Assembly: GCF_002205845.1 (NCBI RefSeq)
Contig: NZ_NISI01000004.1
Location: forward strand, 62,001-126,000
From: Roseateles puraquae
GTDB lineage: Bacteria; Pseudomonadota; Gammaproteobacteria; Burkholderiales; Burkholderiaceae_C
Length of the DNA: 64,000 nucleotides
Reading direction: 5' to 3'
Positions 7,336-16,434 of this stretch are shown piece after piece (position 1 is the first letter of the stretch; each line of letters begins with the position of its first letter). The notes beneath the pieces are model-generated. The model saw only the letters and a list, made by a program, of their open reading frames with translations, made no database searches and was not told where the DNA came from. The translations under genes were made by a program, and so were the position numbers.

Positions 7336-10055
7336 GGCTTCTTCTCGGAGTGGCTGCAGGCAGCGACCTGGCAGGCGGTGGTGCCCTTCTGCGCGAGCAC
7401 GGGCTGGGCATCGGCGCCAGGAGGCGCTTGCGCCAGATCGCGCGGCGAGCTTGCGCTGGCGGGCTCGCAGGTCACGCCGGCCAGCACCAGGGCATCGTCC
7501 CCGCCAGTCGGGTTCGGCAGGTCGTAGCGGATCAGGCACTGGTCCTGCGCCTCACCGCCCCAGGCCACGCGCAACCGACCAGCCAATTCGCGGCTCGGCA
7601 CTTCAATCCGACCCACTTGGCCGACGTTGCCGACCTGCATGCCCGAAGCGTCATACACGCTGGCGCCGAAGGGCAAGGGCTTGCCGTCGGCTCGGCGGCC
7701 CTGCAGCATCAGGGTGTAGCCCGGCAAGCGCTTGAAACGCCTCAGCACGATGGCGCCGGCCCGCGGTGCGACCATGGCGCTGGTGCTGTCGAACCGGGCG
7801 CTGAGCGGCGCCCGAGACACGTCCAACTCCACCGAATTGCTCGCATAGGGCGTCAGGTAAGGCATCAGCGCGTAGCCGTCGTCATTGAGTTGGACGGCCT
7901 CGCTGGTGGCGAGGTTCATGCCCTTCGCATCGGCCACGTGCACCAGGCCCATGGTGTCGCCAACGAAGGGAGCAAAGACTACTTGGCCATCCGCCGCGAC
8001 GATGCCACCGCTCAGGGTCAGCGACTGCTGGCTGATACCGCGGGAAGTCAAGGCGGTCACACCCACTGTGGCCGTGCGAGCCTGGTAGCCCGCGTTGACC
8101 GACAGCGTGTTGCCATTGCTCTGCGAGTTCAGCTGATTCAGGCCATAGCTGAACTGGCCGCGCGAGCCATAGGCGCCCGACAAGCCCACCTGCCGCGTGT
8201 CCCCGGTGGAGGAGGCATGCGTGTATGAGGCGACAGCCCCTGTGCGGGACTCGGGGCCGGTACTCAAGGGGATGGACATCGCGAGGCTGTAGGTGTTCTG
8301 GGTGTTGGCACTGCCGAGCGTTCGTGAACGGCCGGCACTCAGCGACAGCTGAACCGGGCCCCACTGCTGGCTCACCCCCGCCTGGTAGGAGAACTGCTTG
8401 TTCGTGCTGTCCCAAAAACTCGCGGTATTGGCTGCGATGAAGAACGAGGTGCTTTGGCCCACCATCTGGCTCACGCTCAACACCATCCGATTGCGGGCCC
8501 GGGAAGGTGCCATGGTGATGGCGGCCTCGTCGGTGTCCTGCTGCCGCAAACCTTCTTCGAGGCTGTAGAAGCCACGCGAGGAGTAGCGATAGGCGATGAA
8601 GCTGAAATGTGTGCGCGTAGGCGCGATGGATTCAGCCCAACTGGTCTCCACGCTCCAGCCCTTGTAGCGCTGGAGGCTGTTGCGCTTGAAGCTGGCCTGG
8701 ATGCCGTTGACTTGGAAGGCGCCGATCGGTGTGTTCCAGGCGCTGCCCAGCAGCACGGCCGCGTAGTCATCGGAAGCCAGCACGCCACCGGCAAGGGTGA
8801 GCGTGTTGTTCAACCCATAAAGAGCGGTCCCCTGCAGCAGCTTGCGGGTGCGCGCGTAACCGAGCACTTGGCCCACATCGACGGCATAGTCGAACACGCC
8901 CTCGCGCAGCAGTTGCGGCAGCACCGAGAAGGGCATGGTGGTGACCGTCTGCTTGCCATTGGCCTCCGTGACCACGATCTTCAACTCACCGCCATAACCG
9001 GTGGGGTAGAGATCGTTGATCTCAAATGGGCCTGGCGGTACGGTGGTGCTGTAGACCACCACGTTGTTCTGCAGGATCTCGACTTTGGCGTTGCCCACCG
9101 CCACACCGCGAATGACGGGCGCAAAACCCCGCTGCGACTCCGGCAGCATGCGGCTATCGGCTGCCAGCGATACACCACGCATGCGCACGCTGGAAAACAG
9201 CTGCCCGCCGGTGTAGGCATCGCCGATCGACAACGCCGACCGCCATGCGGGGATGTCCGTGCTCAGGCTGGTGCCCAGGTCATCGTGCTGCCAGTGGCCA
9301 CTGGGCGTCAGGTTGTAGTTGATGCGCTTGCGCAGGCGCCAGTCACCGTAGTTCACGCGAGCGCTGAGGCCGGCGAAGGCGGTCACCACGCGCACGCCTT
9401 CGTTGTCTGTTCGAAAGCCGTTGAGGGTGTAGTCCAGAACGGAGGCGTTGATCCCTCGGTCCAGGGACTCGGGCGGCACATAACCTCGGGGCTGGCGCGC
9501 CTGACTGGCTTGGGCCACATAGAAGTCCAGGCGCTGCTCACCGCTATCGAACCGCACGCTGACGCCACGCGTGAATTGCTCAATGGGCTGGCACCCTGAA
9601 TCCCCGCTCGCGATGGCGGGCTGGCCGGACTGCGGCGCGGCGCTCGAGGGCAGCATCGACTCGGGCCGCAGCCTGAGCAACTGCAGCAAGTCGCTGTCAA
9701 TGCAAGGAATGGCTGGGTTGCCCGCCAAGCGAATGTCGCGGCGCATGAGCCAGCGGTCATTGACGAACACGTCGGCTCGGTAGACCCCGGCGAGTTGAGG
9801 GTTGCCTCGAGAGAACCGCGATACGTCCACGCGCGACCCAGTGCCGAGCGCGAGCAAGTCACGGCTGAACTCAAAGCCATCGACCTGGGCAGATGCCATC
9901 TTCTCTGGTTCGGCCGCCGAACCGTCGGACGTTGGAGGTGCCGCCAACAAGAACCCGGGATGCAAGACCGCCCAACAAGCGGCAACGCTCAGCGCCGCCG
10001 CAGTACGGCGTGAAGGAGACCGGCAGCGCACTTCAGGGGAGTTCCACGGTGCCAT
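7332..10055 (-). CDS. Fimbrial usher (outer-membrane assembly porin)
   Basis: This roughly 900-residue outer-membrane usher secretes and polymerises chaperone-bound pilins. It has a signal-like segment (AACWAVLHPGFLLAAP) and a short N-terminal domain. The beta-barrel core carries the usher signature near the plug (GYGGELKIVVTEANGKQ). The C-terminal domains follow, with PLPFGASVYD and GRIEVPSRELAGRLRVAWG. The ATG at 10055 overlaps the chaperone gene by 23 bp. A GTG at 10031, one base past the chaperone stop, is an alternative start. Neither has a strong ribosome site, so the exact start is uncertain. Confidence 0.93.
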   Translation of the reverse strand: MAPWNSPEVRCRSPSRRTAAALSVAACWAVLHPGFLLAAPPTSDGSAAEPEKMASAQVDGFEFSRDLLALGTGSRVDVSRFSRGNPQLAGVYRADVFVNDRWLMRRDIRLAGNPAIPCIDSDLLQLLRLRPESMLPSSAAPQSGQPAIASGDSGCQPIEQFTRGVSVRFDSGEQRLDFYVAQASQARQPRGYVPPESLDRGINASVLDYTLNGFRTDNEGVRVVTAFAGLSARVNYGDWRLRKRINYNLTPSGHWQHDDLGTSLSTDIPAWRSALSIGDAYTGGQLFSSVRMRGVSLAADSRMLPESQRGFAPVIRGVAVGNAKVEILQNNVVVYSTTVPPGPFEINDLYPTGYGGELKIVVTEANGKQTVTTMPFSVLPQLLREGVFDYAVDVGQVLGYARTRKLLQGTALYGLNNTLTLAGGVLASDDYAAVLLGSAWNTPIGAFQVNGIQASFKRNSLQRYKGWSVETSWAESIAPTRTHFSFIAYRYSSRGFYSLEEGLRQQDTDEAAITMAPSRARNRMVLSVSQMVGQSTSFFIAANTASFWDSTNKQFSYQAGVSQQWGPVQLSLSAGRSRTLGSANTQNTYSLAMSIPLSTGPESRTGAVASYTHASSTGDTRQVGLSGAYGSRGQFSYGLNQLNSQSNGNTLSVNAGYQARTATVGVTALTSRGISQQSLTLSGGIVAADGQVVFAPFVGDTMGLVHVADAKGMNLATSEAVQLNDDGYALMPYLTPYASNSVELDVSRAPLSARFDSTSAMVAPRAGAIVLRRFKRLPGYTLMLQGRRADGKPLPFGASVYDASGMQVGNVGQVGRIEVPSRELAGRLRVAWGGEAQDQCLIRYDLPNPTGGDDALVLAGVTCEPASASSPRDLAQAPPGADAQPVLAQKGTTACQVAACSHSEKKP

Positions 10056-10818
10056 CGACGAACGAGCCGTAGTCGTCGACGGTTTTGAAGATCACCCGCA
10101 TCACAGGGCTGGACACCGGCTGGGCCGCAACGAACTTCAAGGTCAAGACATCGAAGGGGGCGACCATGCCGCTGAGCGCGGGCAGCTCGGTGCCGTCGGC
10201 CAGCTTGGCACGCACCTCGGCGAACGAGACGTAGAAGGCGCTCGGGTTCCGCACGGTCACCACAACCTCGTTGCCCTCGCCCGCCGCGCGGGCCCACCTG
10301 AGCTGGCTGGCCGATTTCTCCGGCCCACCTGGCAGCATGGCAGGCCGATAGAAGATCTTGATCCGTGTCTTGATGGCGAACTGCAGGTAGTTCTCCGACA
10401 CCATGTCCTTGGGCTTGGGCGGGATCTCGAGCACGTTGAGCCAATAGACCGACTCACGGTCCTTCGGCAGGTCGGCACCCAGGAAAACCAACCGCATCAC
10501 CTGTGTCTGCGGTGGATCAAGCCGGAAGATGGACGGAGTGACCGAGAAGGGCACGTCCAGCTGCTCAGGCGCAGCTTGTGGATTGCCGGCATCGACCCAG
10601 CTCTGCACGAGGGCGGGCGTCTCGCCGTTGTTCGTCACTCGGATGGTGACATCACGATTGCCTGCGGGGTAGATCACCCGCGTGCCGGTGATGACCACCG
10701 ACGCGCGGGCGACAGGCGCCACAACGAACATCGCCACCGCCACCATGACAGTGGCCGAGGCGAGTGCTCGAAGCAAGCTCGTGAGCGGCGTGCACCTCTT
10801 GCCAGCCAAGACTCCCAT
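10033..10818 (-). CDS. Periplasmic fimbrial chaperone (PapD-like)
   Basis: This 261-residue periplasmic chaperone with two Ig-like domains gives a donor strand to pilins before they reach the usher. A signal peptide is visible (hydrophobic ATVMVAVAMFVVAPVARA). The mature start SVVITGTRVIYPAGNRDVTIRVTN and the RLDPPQTQVMRLVF and YWLNVLEIPPKP segments are classic for the family (G1 strand and the conserved proline-rich loop). The ATG at 10818 overlaps the pilin stop by one base (TGATG). A GTG one codon earlier is also possible. It is the third gene of the operon. Confidence 0.95.
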   Translation of the reverse strand: MGVLAGKRCTPLTSLLRALASATVMVAVAMFVVAPVARASVVITGTRVIYPAGNRDVTIRVTNNGETPALVQSWVDAGNPQAAPEQLDVPFSVTPSIFRLDPPQTQVMRLVFLGADLPKDRESVYWLNVLEIPPKPKDMVSENYLQFAIKTRIKIFYRPAMLPGGPEKSASQLRWARAAGEGNEVVVTVRNPSAFYVSFAEVRAKLADGTELPALSGMVAPFDVLTLKFVAAQPVSSPVMRVIFKTVDDYGSFVDGTVELP

Positions 10819-11321
10819 CACGTGTAGATCAGCGTGTAGGTGAAGCTGGAGGTGAAGGTGCCTGCGGTGGCTGCCCCGGTCGCGTAGTAACGGACGTAGA
10901 AGCGCTGAGTCGCTGCACTGCTGGACAGCGTCACGGCCGACGGACCCTGGCTACCAGACGCGGCCAGCATGTTCACCACGGCGAATGTGCTCGTGAGAAT
11001 CTGCCCATCAACATTGGTCGCCGAGCCACTGTTGATCAGCCGACCACTGGCGTTGATCGTCGAACCGCCCTCGAAGAGAGTATTCATCGTGGCCGCCGAG
11101 CAGGCCGAGACAGACACGGACCACGGCGTGGTGCCCGCTGTGGCGCCATTGGACGCCAGTGACGTCTTGGAAACCGTTGGCAACGAGACCGTGGTGCTGG
11201 ACGGTGTGACGGTGCAGGTGACCGCAGTGACGGTACCGCCAAGGCTGACGGTCCCGTCGACCGCGAAGGCACTACACGCGCACAGCGCGAGCAGCGAGGG
11301 TGCTAGGAACTTCCTGAACAT
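10818..11321 (-). CDS. Fimbrial major subunit, second pilin copy
   Basis: This 167-residue pilin with signal peptide (MFRKFLAPSLLALCACSAFA) ends in the beta-strand FTYTLIYT expected for chaperone recognition. A cysteine pair (ITCTV-type cysteine and SACSAAT) fits the single disulfide of these Ig-like pilins. It is about 70% identical by eye to the pilin encoded just upstream, with whole blocks unchanged (for example FYVRYYATGAATAGTF), so the pair arose by tandem duplication. A Shine-Dalgarno-like AGGGG precedes the ATG. Spacing to the first pilin is 49 bases. Confidence 0.92.
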   Translation of the reverse strand: MFRKFLAPSLLALCACSAFAVDGTVSLGGTVTAVTCTVTPSSTTVSLPTVSKTSLASNGATAGTTPWSVSVSACSAATMNTLFEGGSTINASGRLINSGSATNVDGQILTSTFAVVNMLAASGSQGPSAVTLSSSAATQRFYVRYYATGAATAGTFTSSFTYTLIYT

Positions 11322-11370
11322 GGTCAAACCCCTGAAATGTGCGCTGATGCGACGGAGGTCCTGCATGCGC

Positions 11371-11874
11371 TCAGGAGTAAACCAGCGTGTAGGTGAAGCT
11401 CGACGTGAACGTACCCGCCGTGGCTGCGCCGGTGGCGTAGTAGCGGACGTAGAACTGCTGCGTGGCCGCATTGCTGCTCACGGAGACCGCCGTGGTGCCT
11501 TGGCTGCCGTTCGCGGCGCCGATGTTGACCACGCCGAAGGTGCTCGTGACGATCTGACCGTCCACGTTGCCAGCCGTGCCGCTGTTGATGAGGCGGCCAT
11601 TGCTGTTGACGGTGGTCCCGGCCTCGAAGAAGGTGTTCATCGTGGCGGCGGAGCAAGACGAGACCGACACGGACCACGGCGTGGTGCCTGCGGTGCTGCC
11701 GGCGGTGGCGAGCGAGGTCTTGGAGACAGTGGGGAGCGTGACCGTGGTGGCAGACGCGGTCACGGTACATGTGGCACTAGAGACGTTGCCGCTGACGGTG
11801 ACCGTGCCGTCGACTGCGTAAGCACCGGAAGCGGAAATCGCGAGCACGGCCAGCGCCGAAATTTTCTTGAACAT
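11371..11874 (-). CDS. Fimbrial major subunit, first pilin copy
   Basis: First gene of the operon. This 167-residue pilin has a signal peptide (MFKKISALAVLAISASGAYA) and an Ig-like pilin domain of the spore coat U/fimbrial type. Its donor strand and disulfide cysteines match those of the second copy. A strong ribosome site, AAGGAG, lies 9 bases before the ATG (11884-11889 on the complement), which suits the highly expressed major subunit. Threonine/serine/alanine-rich composition is typical for pilins. Confidence 0.93.
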   Translation of the reverse strand: MFKKISALAVLAISASGAYAVDGTVTVSGNVSSATCTVTASATTVTLPTVSKTSLATAGSTAGTTPWSVSVSSCSAATMNTFFEAGTTVNSNGRLINSGTAGNVDGQIVTSTFGVVNIGAANGSQGTTAVSVSSNAATQQFYVRYYATGAATAGTFTSSFTYTLVYS

Positions 11875-12269
11875 GCCTATCTACTCCTTGAGAGGAACCT
11901 CGTTGCGATGGGAATCAGCGTCAGGCGCTCTGGCCGTTGGAAACGCCTTTGCAGACACTGCAATCGCCTGCAGGCTGAGCCTCGTCCGCAAGCCGGCTAA
12001 GGGTGCTGCTGCTGCAAGCGGTCGCCATCATGAGGATGACGGACACGCCCGGGCGGCTTTCTGACGAGTGGCCTTGAAGGCGGTGCGAATCGATGCCCAA
12101 GGCCGCCGAAAGGTTGGCTCGGGATGCGTGAGAGATGGACGACGCACGCGCTACATGAGTCGGCTTGTTCGAGTCCAGGGATCCCGGCAGGCCATCCCAT
12201 GGTCCGCACTGCAGACGCACAGCCGAAACGCTGGCTTACGCCCGCAGCGGGTGGGCGGCTTGTGGTTGG
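11875..12269. other. 395-bp intergenic leader of the fimbrial operon
   Basis: This is the largest gap in the first half of the window. It must contain the promoter of the fimbrial operon (minus strand). Apart from the ribosome site at 11884-11889, I see no convincing promoter, operator or phase-variation repeat. A 99-codon open frame on the minus strand (11921-12220) lacks family features and a ribosome site, and I do not call it a gene. Confidence 0.6.
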
Positions 12270-12614
12270 CTAACCGAGGGTTGCCACGTCGGCGCGGGGG
12301 CCGCCGTTGTCGCGCCAGGCTTGTGCCAGCAAGGGCTGCACCCAGGCCGGCTTTGCGTGGGCGAGCAGCACTTTCACGCCGCAGCGCTTGCCACCCCAGT
12401 AGAGCGGCTGGACCGCGCCAGGCTCGCGAGCGATCCACGCATCGCGGGCATCGTCGTCTTTGATGAAGGCGCGCAGCTCGGCGCCATCGGGGGTCATGGT
12501 CGCGAAGATCCTGCCCTTGACGCCGGGCAGGCGGAACGACGTGAGGTCGTGGTGCGGCTTCTCGACCGCACCTGGCAGGCCCAGCGCAAGTTGGCGGGCC
12601 TGCGCGGGCGTCAT
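12270..12614 (-). CDS. MmcQ/YjbR family protein
   Basis: This 114-residue small protein of the MmcQ/YjbR family has a double-wing CyaY-like fold and an unknown function, and is sometimes called DNA-binding. Family features are the opening LALGLPGAVEKPHHDLTSFR, the RIFATMTPDGAELRAFI strand pair and the GVKVLLAHAKPAWVQPLLAQAW ending. Its ATG overlaps the paaZ stop (ATGA), so it is probably translated from the paa transcript as its last gene. A role in phenylacetate breakdown is not otherwise supported. Confidence 0.85.
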   Translation of the reverse strand: MTPAQARQLALGLPGAVEKPHHDLTSFRLPGVKGRIFATMTPDGAELRAFIKDDDARDAWIAREPGAVQPLYWGGKRCGVKVLLAHAKPAWVQPLLAQAWRDNGGPRADVATLG

Positions 12615-14653
12615 CCAGCCACTCGCTTGGCGACCAGTGTGAGGATTTCGTAGCTCGCGCAGAGCTCCCCCCGCTGGTTGGTCACGGCCACATCCCAGCC
12701 GATGACGCCCTGCGCGGGTTGGTCGTCGCGCGGCGGGCGGTCGATCTTGCGCTTGGCGGTCAGCCGCGCCTGGATGGTGTCGCCGATGGCCACGGGCGTC
12801 ACGAAGCGCAGGTTCTCCAGACCGTAGTTCGCCAGCACCGGGCCCGGTGCGGGACTCACGAACAGACCCGCCGCCGCCGACAGCACGAAGTAGCCATGCG
12901 CGATGCGCTTGCCGAAGGGCGACTGCGCGGCCGCAACCTCGTCGAAGTGCATGTAGAAATAGTCGCCCGACAGGCCACCGAAGGCGACGATGTCGGCCTC
13001 GCCCACGGTGCGGCGGTGCGTCAGCAGGCTCATGCCCACTTCCACATCCTCGAAGTAGCGGCGGAAGGGGTGGATCTCGCTCTCGGTGACCGCCCCGCCG
13101 CGCTGGTACTCGCCGGTCACGGCCGAGATCATCGTCGGCGAGCCCTGCACCGCGCAGCGCTGCAGGTAGTGCTTGACCGCGCGCAAGCCGCCCAGCTCCT
13201 CACCGCCGCCGGCTCGCCCCGGACCGCCGTGCTTGAGCTTCGGCAGCGGCGAGCCGTGGCCGGTGTTCTCCAGAGCCGCCTCGCGGTCGAGCACCAGCAT
13301 GCGGCCGTGCCAGGCGGCGAAGGTTGGCACCGCCTCGGCGGCGAGCGCCGGCGTCTTGGTGCAGACCGTGCCGACCAGACTGCCGCGGCCGAGCGTGGCC
13401 AGGTACAGGGCCTCGTCGAAGTCGCCATAGGGCAGCAGCGTGGTCACGGGGCCGAAGGCTTCCAGGTGGTGGGCATCGCTGGCGGCTGAATCGCGGGCCA
13501 GCAGCAGGGTCGGTGCGAAGAAGGCGCCGTCTGCCACGCCCTCGCCCTTGGGCGCAAAGCCATTGCGCTCGGACAGCAAGAGCTCGCACTGCTGCGCCAG
13601 TTGCGCCACACGTTCAGCCACGTCCGCCTGCTGCGCCTTGCTGGCGAGCGCCCCCATGCGCACGCCCTCGACGGCCGGATCGCCGACCACCGTCTTGGCC
13701 AGGCGCGCCTTCAGCGCCGTGGCCACTGCATCCACGAGCGGACGGGGCACCAGCGTGCGGCGGATGGCCGTGCACTTCTGGCCGGCCTTGGCCGTCATTT
13801 CGCGGGCGACTTCCTTGATGAAGAGGTCGAACTCGGGATCGTCCGGCGTCACATCGGGCGCGAGGATGGCGCAGTTCAGGCTGTCGGCCTCGGCGTTGAA
13901 CGGGATGCTCTTCTTGAGCAGGTTCGGGTGGGCCTTGAGCATCAGCGCGGTGTCGGCGCTGCCGGTGAAGGTGACGACATCGGCCTCGTCCAGTCGTTCG
14001 AACAGGTCACCCGTGCCACCGATGATCAGCTGCAGCGCGCCGGCGGGCACCAGGCCCGAGTCGACGATCAGCCGCACGCAAGCCTCGGCCACGTAGCTGG
14101 TCGCCGTCGCGGGTTTCACCAGGCAAGGCATGCCGGCCAGGAAGCTGGGCGCGAACTTCTCCAGCATGCCCCACATCGGGAAATTGAACGCATTGATGTG
14201 CAGCGCCACCCCGCGCTTGGGCACCAGCACGTGGCTGCCGATGAAGTGGTTGTTGGCGCCCAGGCGCATCGGCGGGCCTTCATGCAGCACGTTGCTGCTG
14301 GGCAGGTCCTTGCCGCCGATGGAGGCATAGGCGAACAAGGTGCCGATGCCACCCTCGATGTCGATCCAGGAGTCAGACCGGGTCGCGCCTGTGTGGGCGC
14401 TGATGGCGTAGAGCTGCTCCTTGCGCTCGATCAGGTAGTTGGCCAAAGCCTTCAGCACCCGCGCGCGGTCCTGGAAGTGGCTGCGAAGCAGGCCAGGCAG
14501 CGCGGTGGCGCGCGCGTAGGCCATGGCCTCGGCAAAGTCCAGACCTTCTTCATGGGTGTGGGCAACGACGCGACCATTGATCGCGCTGTGCAGCGGCTTG
14601 GCCGCGCGCTCGCCGACCCAGCGGCCGGCGATAAAGCTCTGGAGGGTGCTCAC
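12611..14653 (-). CDS. paaZ: PaaZ: oxepin-CoA hydrolase / semialdehyde dehydrogenase
   Basis: This bifunctional ring-opening enzyme of aerobic phenylacetate degradation has 680 residues. The N-terminal aldehyde dehydrogenase domain (about 1-520) has the catalytic Cys in GQKCTAIRR near residue 293 and the glycine motif FTGSADTA. The C-terminal MaoC-like (R)-hydratase domain (about 535-680) starts at HPFRRYFEDVEVG and has the hot-dog motif IVAFGGLSGDYFYMHFD. The product is 3-oxo-5,6-dehydrosuberyl-CoA. Translation starts at GTG, which overlaps the stop of the binding-protein gene (GTGA). Confidence 0.96.
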   Translation of the reverse strand: MSTLQSFIAGRWVGERAAKPLHSAINGRVVAHTHEEGLDFAEAMAYARATALPGLLRSHFQDRARVLKALANYLIERKEQLYAISAHTGATRSDSWIDIEGGIGTLFAYASIGGKDLPSSNVLHEGPPMRLGANNHFIGSHVLVPKRGVALHINAFNFPMWGMLEKFAPSFLAGMPCLVKPATATSYVAEACVRLIVDSGLVPAGALQLIIGGTGDLFERLDEADVVTFTGSADTALMLKAHPNLLKKSIPFNAEADSLNCAILAPDVTPDDPEFDLFIKEVAREMTAKAGQKCTAIRRTLVPRPLVDAVATALKARLAKTVVGDPAVEGVRMGALASKAQQADVAERVAQLAQQCELLLSERNGFAPKGEGVADGAFFAPTLLLARDSAASDAHHLEAFGPVTTLLPYGDFDEALYLATLGRGSLVGTVCTKTPALAAEAVPTFAAWHGRMLVLDREAALENTGHGSPLPKLKHGGPGRAGGGEELGGLRAVKHYLQRCAVQGSPTMISAVTGEYQRGGAVTESEIHPFRRYFEDVEVGMSLLTHRRTVGEADIVAFGGLSGDYFYMHFDEVAAAQSPFGKRIAHGYFVLSAAAGLFVSPAPGPVLANYGLENLRFVTPVAIGDTIQARLTAKRKIDRPPRDDQPAQGVIGWDVAVTNQRGELCASYEILTLVAKRVAG

Positions 14654-15795
14654 TTCAACAGCTTCCAGGTTCCGTTCTCGATCTGCACCATCACGCGGGC
14701 GCGCTGATCCAGCCCCAGGTGGTCTTGCGGCGACATGTTGAACACGCCGTGCGCGCCGGCCAGGTTCTTGACGTTCTCCAGCGCATCACGCAGCGCTGCG
14801 CGGAAGGCTGGCGTGCCCGGCTGGGCCTTCTTCAGCGCCTCGGGGGCCGCGGCGGCCAGCAGCAGGCCGGCATCCCAGGCATGGCCGCCAAAGGTCGAGA
14901 CCGAGCCCTTGCCGTGCGCTGCCTCGTACTTGGCGATGTAGTCCATCGCGCTCTTCTTGACCGGGTGGTCGGCCGGCAGTTGCGCTGCCACCAGCACCGG
15001 GCCCGAGGGCAGCAGCGTCCCTTCCACGTCCTTGCCGCCCACGCGCAGGAAGTCGTTGTTCGCCACGCCATGCGTCTGGTAGATCTTGCCGGCGTAGCCG
15101 CGCTCCTTCAGGGCCTTCTGCGGCAGCGCGGCGGGCGTTCCGGAGCCGGCGATCAGGATGGCATCGGGCCGCGCGGCCACCAGCTTGAGCACCTGGCCGG
15201 TGACCGAGGTGTCGGTGCGGTTGTAGCGCTCGCTGGCCACGATGTTGAGCTTCTTGGTGGCGGCGATCTTGTTGAACTCGCCCCACCAGCCCTCGCCGTA
15301 GGCGTCCGCGAAACCGATGAAGGCGGCGGTCTTCACGCCGCTGTCCACCATGTGCGTCACGATGGCCAGGGCCATCATGATGTCGTTCTGCGGCGTCTTG
15401 AAGACCCAGCGCTTCTTGGCGTCGATGGGCTCGACGATGCGGGCCGAGGCCGCCATCGAGATCATCGGCGTGCCCGACTCCGCCACGGCGTCGATCATCG
15501 CCAGCGAGTTCGGCGTCACGGTGGAGCCGATGATGAGGTCAACCTTGTTCTCGGTGATGAACTTGCGGGTGTTGGCGACCGCCGTGGTCGTGTCGGACGC
15601 GTCATCCAGCACGATGTAGTTCACCTTCTGGCCGCCCAGCGTGGTGGGCATCAGCGCGATGGTGTTCTTCTCGGGGAGGCCGAGCGAGGCGGCGGGGCCG
15701 GTGGCCGACACGGTCACGCCGACGTTGATGTCGGCCTGGGCCGCGAGGCTCAGTGAGGCGGCCAGGGCGAGCGCGAGTTGCTGGAAGGGCTTCAT
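14650..15795 (-). CDS. ABC transporter substrate-binding protein (Livk/branched-chain or aromatic-acid type)
   Basis: This periplasmic binding protein of 381 residues has a signal peptide ending SLAAQA-D and the Peripla_BP_6 layout (INVGVTVSATGPAASLGLPEKN at the mature start). It sits between paaR and paaZ with a 4-bp overlap to paaZ. It may therefore capture phenylacetate or a related aromatic acid, but no permease or ATPase genes are present in the window. The permease would have to be encoded elsewhere. A GGAG ribosome site lies before the ATG. Family assignment is firm, the ligand is inferred from position only. Confidence 0.88.
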   Translation of the reverse strand: MKPFQQLALALAASLSLAAQADINVGVTVSATGPAASLGLPEKNTIALMPTTLGGQKVNYIVLDDASDTTTAVANTRKFITENKVDLIIGSTVTPNSLAMIDAVAESGTPMISMAASARIVEPIDAKKRWVFKTPQNDIMMALAIVTHMVDSGVKTAAFIGFADAYGEGWWGEFNKIAATKKLNIVASERYNRTDTSVTGQVLKLVAARPDAILIAGSGTPAALPQKALKERGYAGKIYQTHGVANNDFLRVGGKDVEGTLLPSGPVLVAAQLPADHPVKKSAMDYIAKYEAAHGKGSVSTFGGHAWDAGLLLAAAAPEALKKAQPGTPAFRAALRDALENVKNLAGAHGVFNMSPQDHLGLDQRARVMVQIENGTWKLLK

Positions 15796-15812
15796 GGGTT
15801 GTCTCCTCGTGG

Positions 15813-16430
15813 TTATGAATGAACGGCGGGCTGGCGCAGTTGCACGGCACCCAGGCCGCCGAAGAACAGATCACTGACGACGGACGCCAGCGCTTCGGGC
15901 GAGAGGTCGCCGTCGGGCCGCAGCCAGGTGAACGTCCAGTTGATCATGCCAAAGAGCAGCATGGTCAGGGGCTTGTGCAACTGCGCATCTTGCAGCTCGG
16001 GCCGCACGCGGGTCAGCGCGGCCGCGAACTCGGCCACCACGCGCCGCTCCACATCCAGCAGGCGCTGGCGCTCGGCGTCGGCCAGGAACTTGATTTCGCT
16101 GGTCAGCACGCGGTGCTGGTCCTGCGCATCGGCGTAAACGCTGGTGAAGCGCTCAATCAGCGCGCGCAGCTCGGCATCCGGCGCCAGCCCCTTGGCCTTG
16201 ACCTCCTCCACCAGCGCCAGGAGCGCATGCACATGGCTGTCGCAGATCTGGGCGAGCAGGTCGTTCTTGTCCTGGAAGTAGTGATAGAGCGTGGGCTTGG
16301 CCACTCCGCAGGCCTCGGCGACCTGGTTCATGGAGGTGGCGCTGAAGCCCTGCTGGGCGAACAGCCGCGCAGCCTCCGCGAGCATGTCCTCGCGTTGGGC
16401 TTCGAAACCGGGGGCGCGTTTGCGGGCCAT
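15813..16430 (-). CDS. paaR: TetR family repressor, probably PaaR
   Basis: This 205-residue TetR regulator has an N-terminal helix-turn-helix from about residue 12 to 55 (FSATSMNQVAEACGVAKPTLYHYF) and a C-terminal ligand domain (TetR_C). I chose the ATG at 16430 because it begins four bases after the paaE stop. The upstream frame would overlap paaE. Betaproteobacterial paa operons are commonly controlled by a TetR repressor that binds ACCGACCGGTCGGT-like palindromes and responds to phenylacetyl-CoA. Such a palindrome is present before paaG at 22816-22829. Role inferred from family and location. Confidence 0.85.
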   Translation of the reverse strand: MARKRAPGFEAQREDMLAEAARLFAQQGFSATSMNQVAEACGVAKPTLYHYFQDKNDLLAQICDSHVHALLALVEEVKAKGLAPDAELRALIERFTSVYADAQDQHRVLTSEIKFLADAERQRLLDVERRVVAEFAAALTRVRPELQDAQLHKPLTMLLFGMINWTFTWLRPDGDLSPEALASVVSDLFFGGLGAVQLRQPAVHS

Positions 16431-16434
16431 TCGT

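Noticed and set aside
11921-12220. 99-codon open frame upstream of the pilin operon
   Set aside because: No ribosome site, no family features and an odd composition. Most likely non-coding leader.
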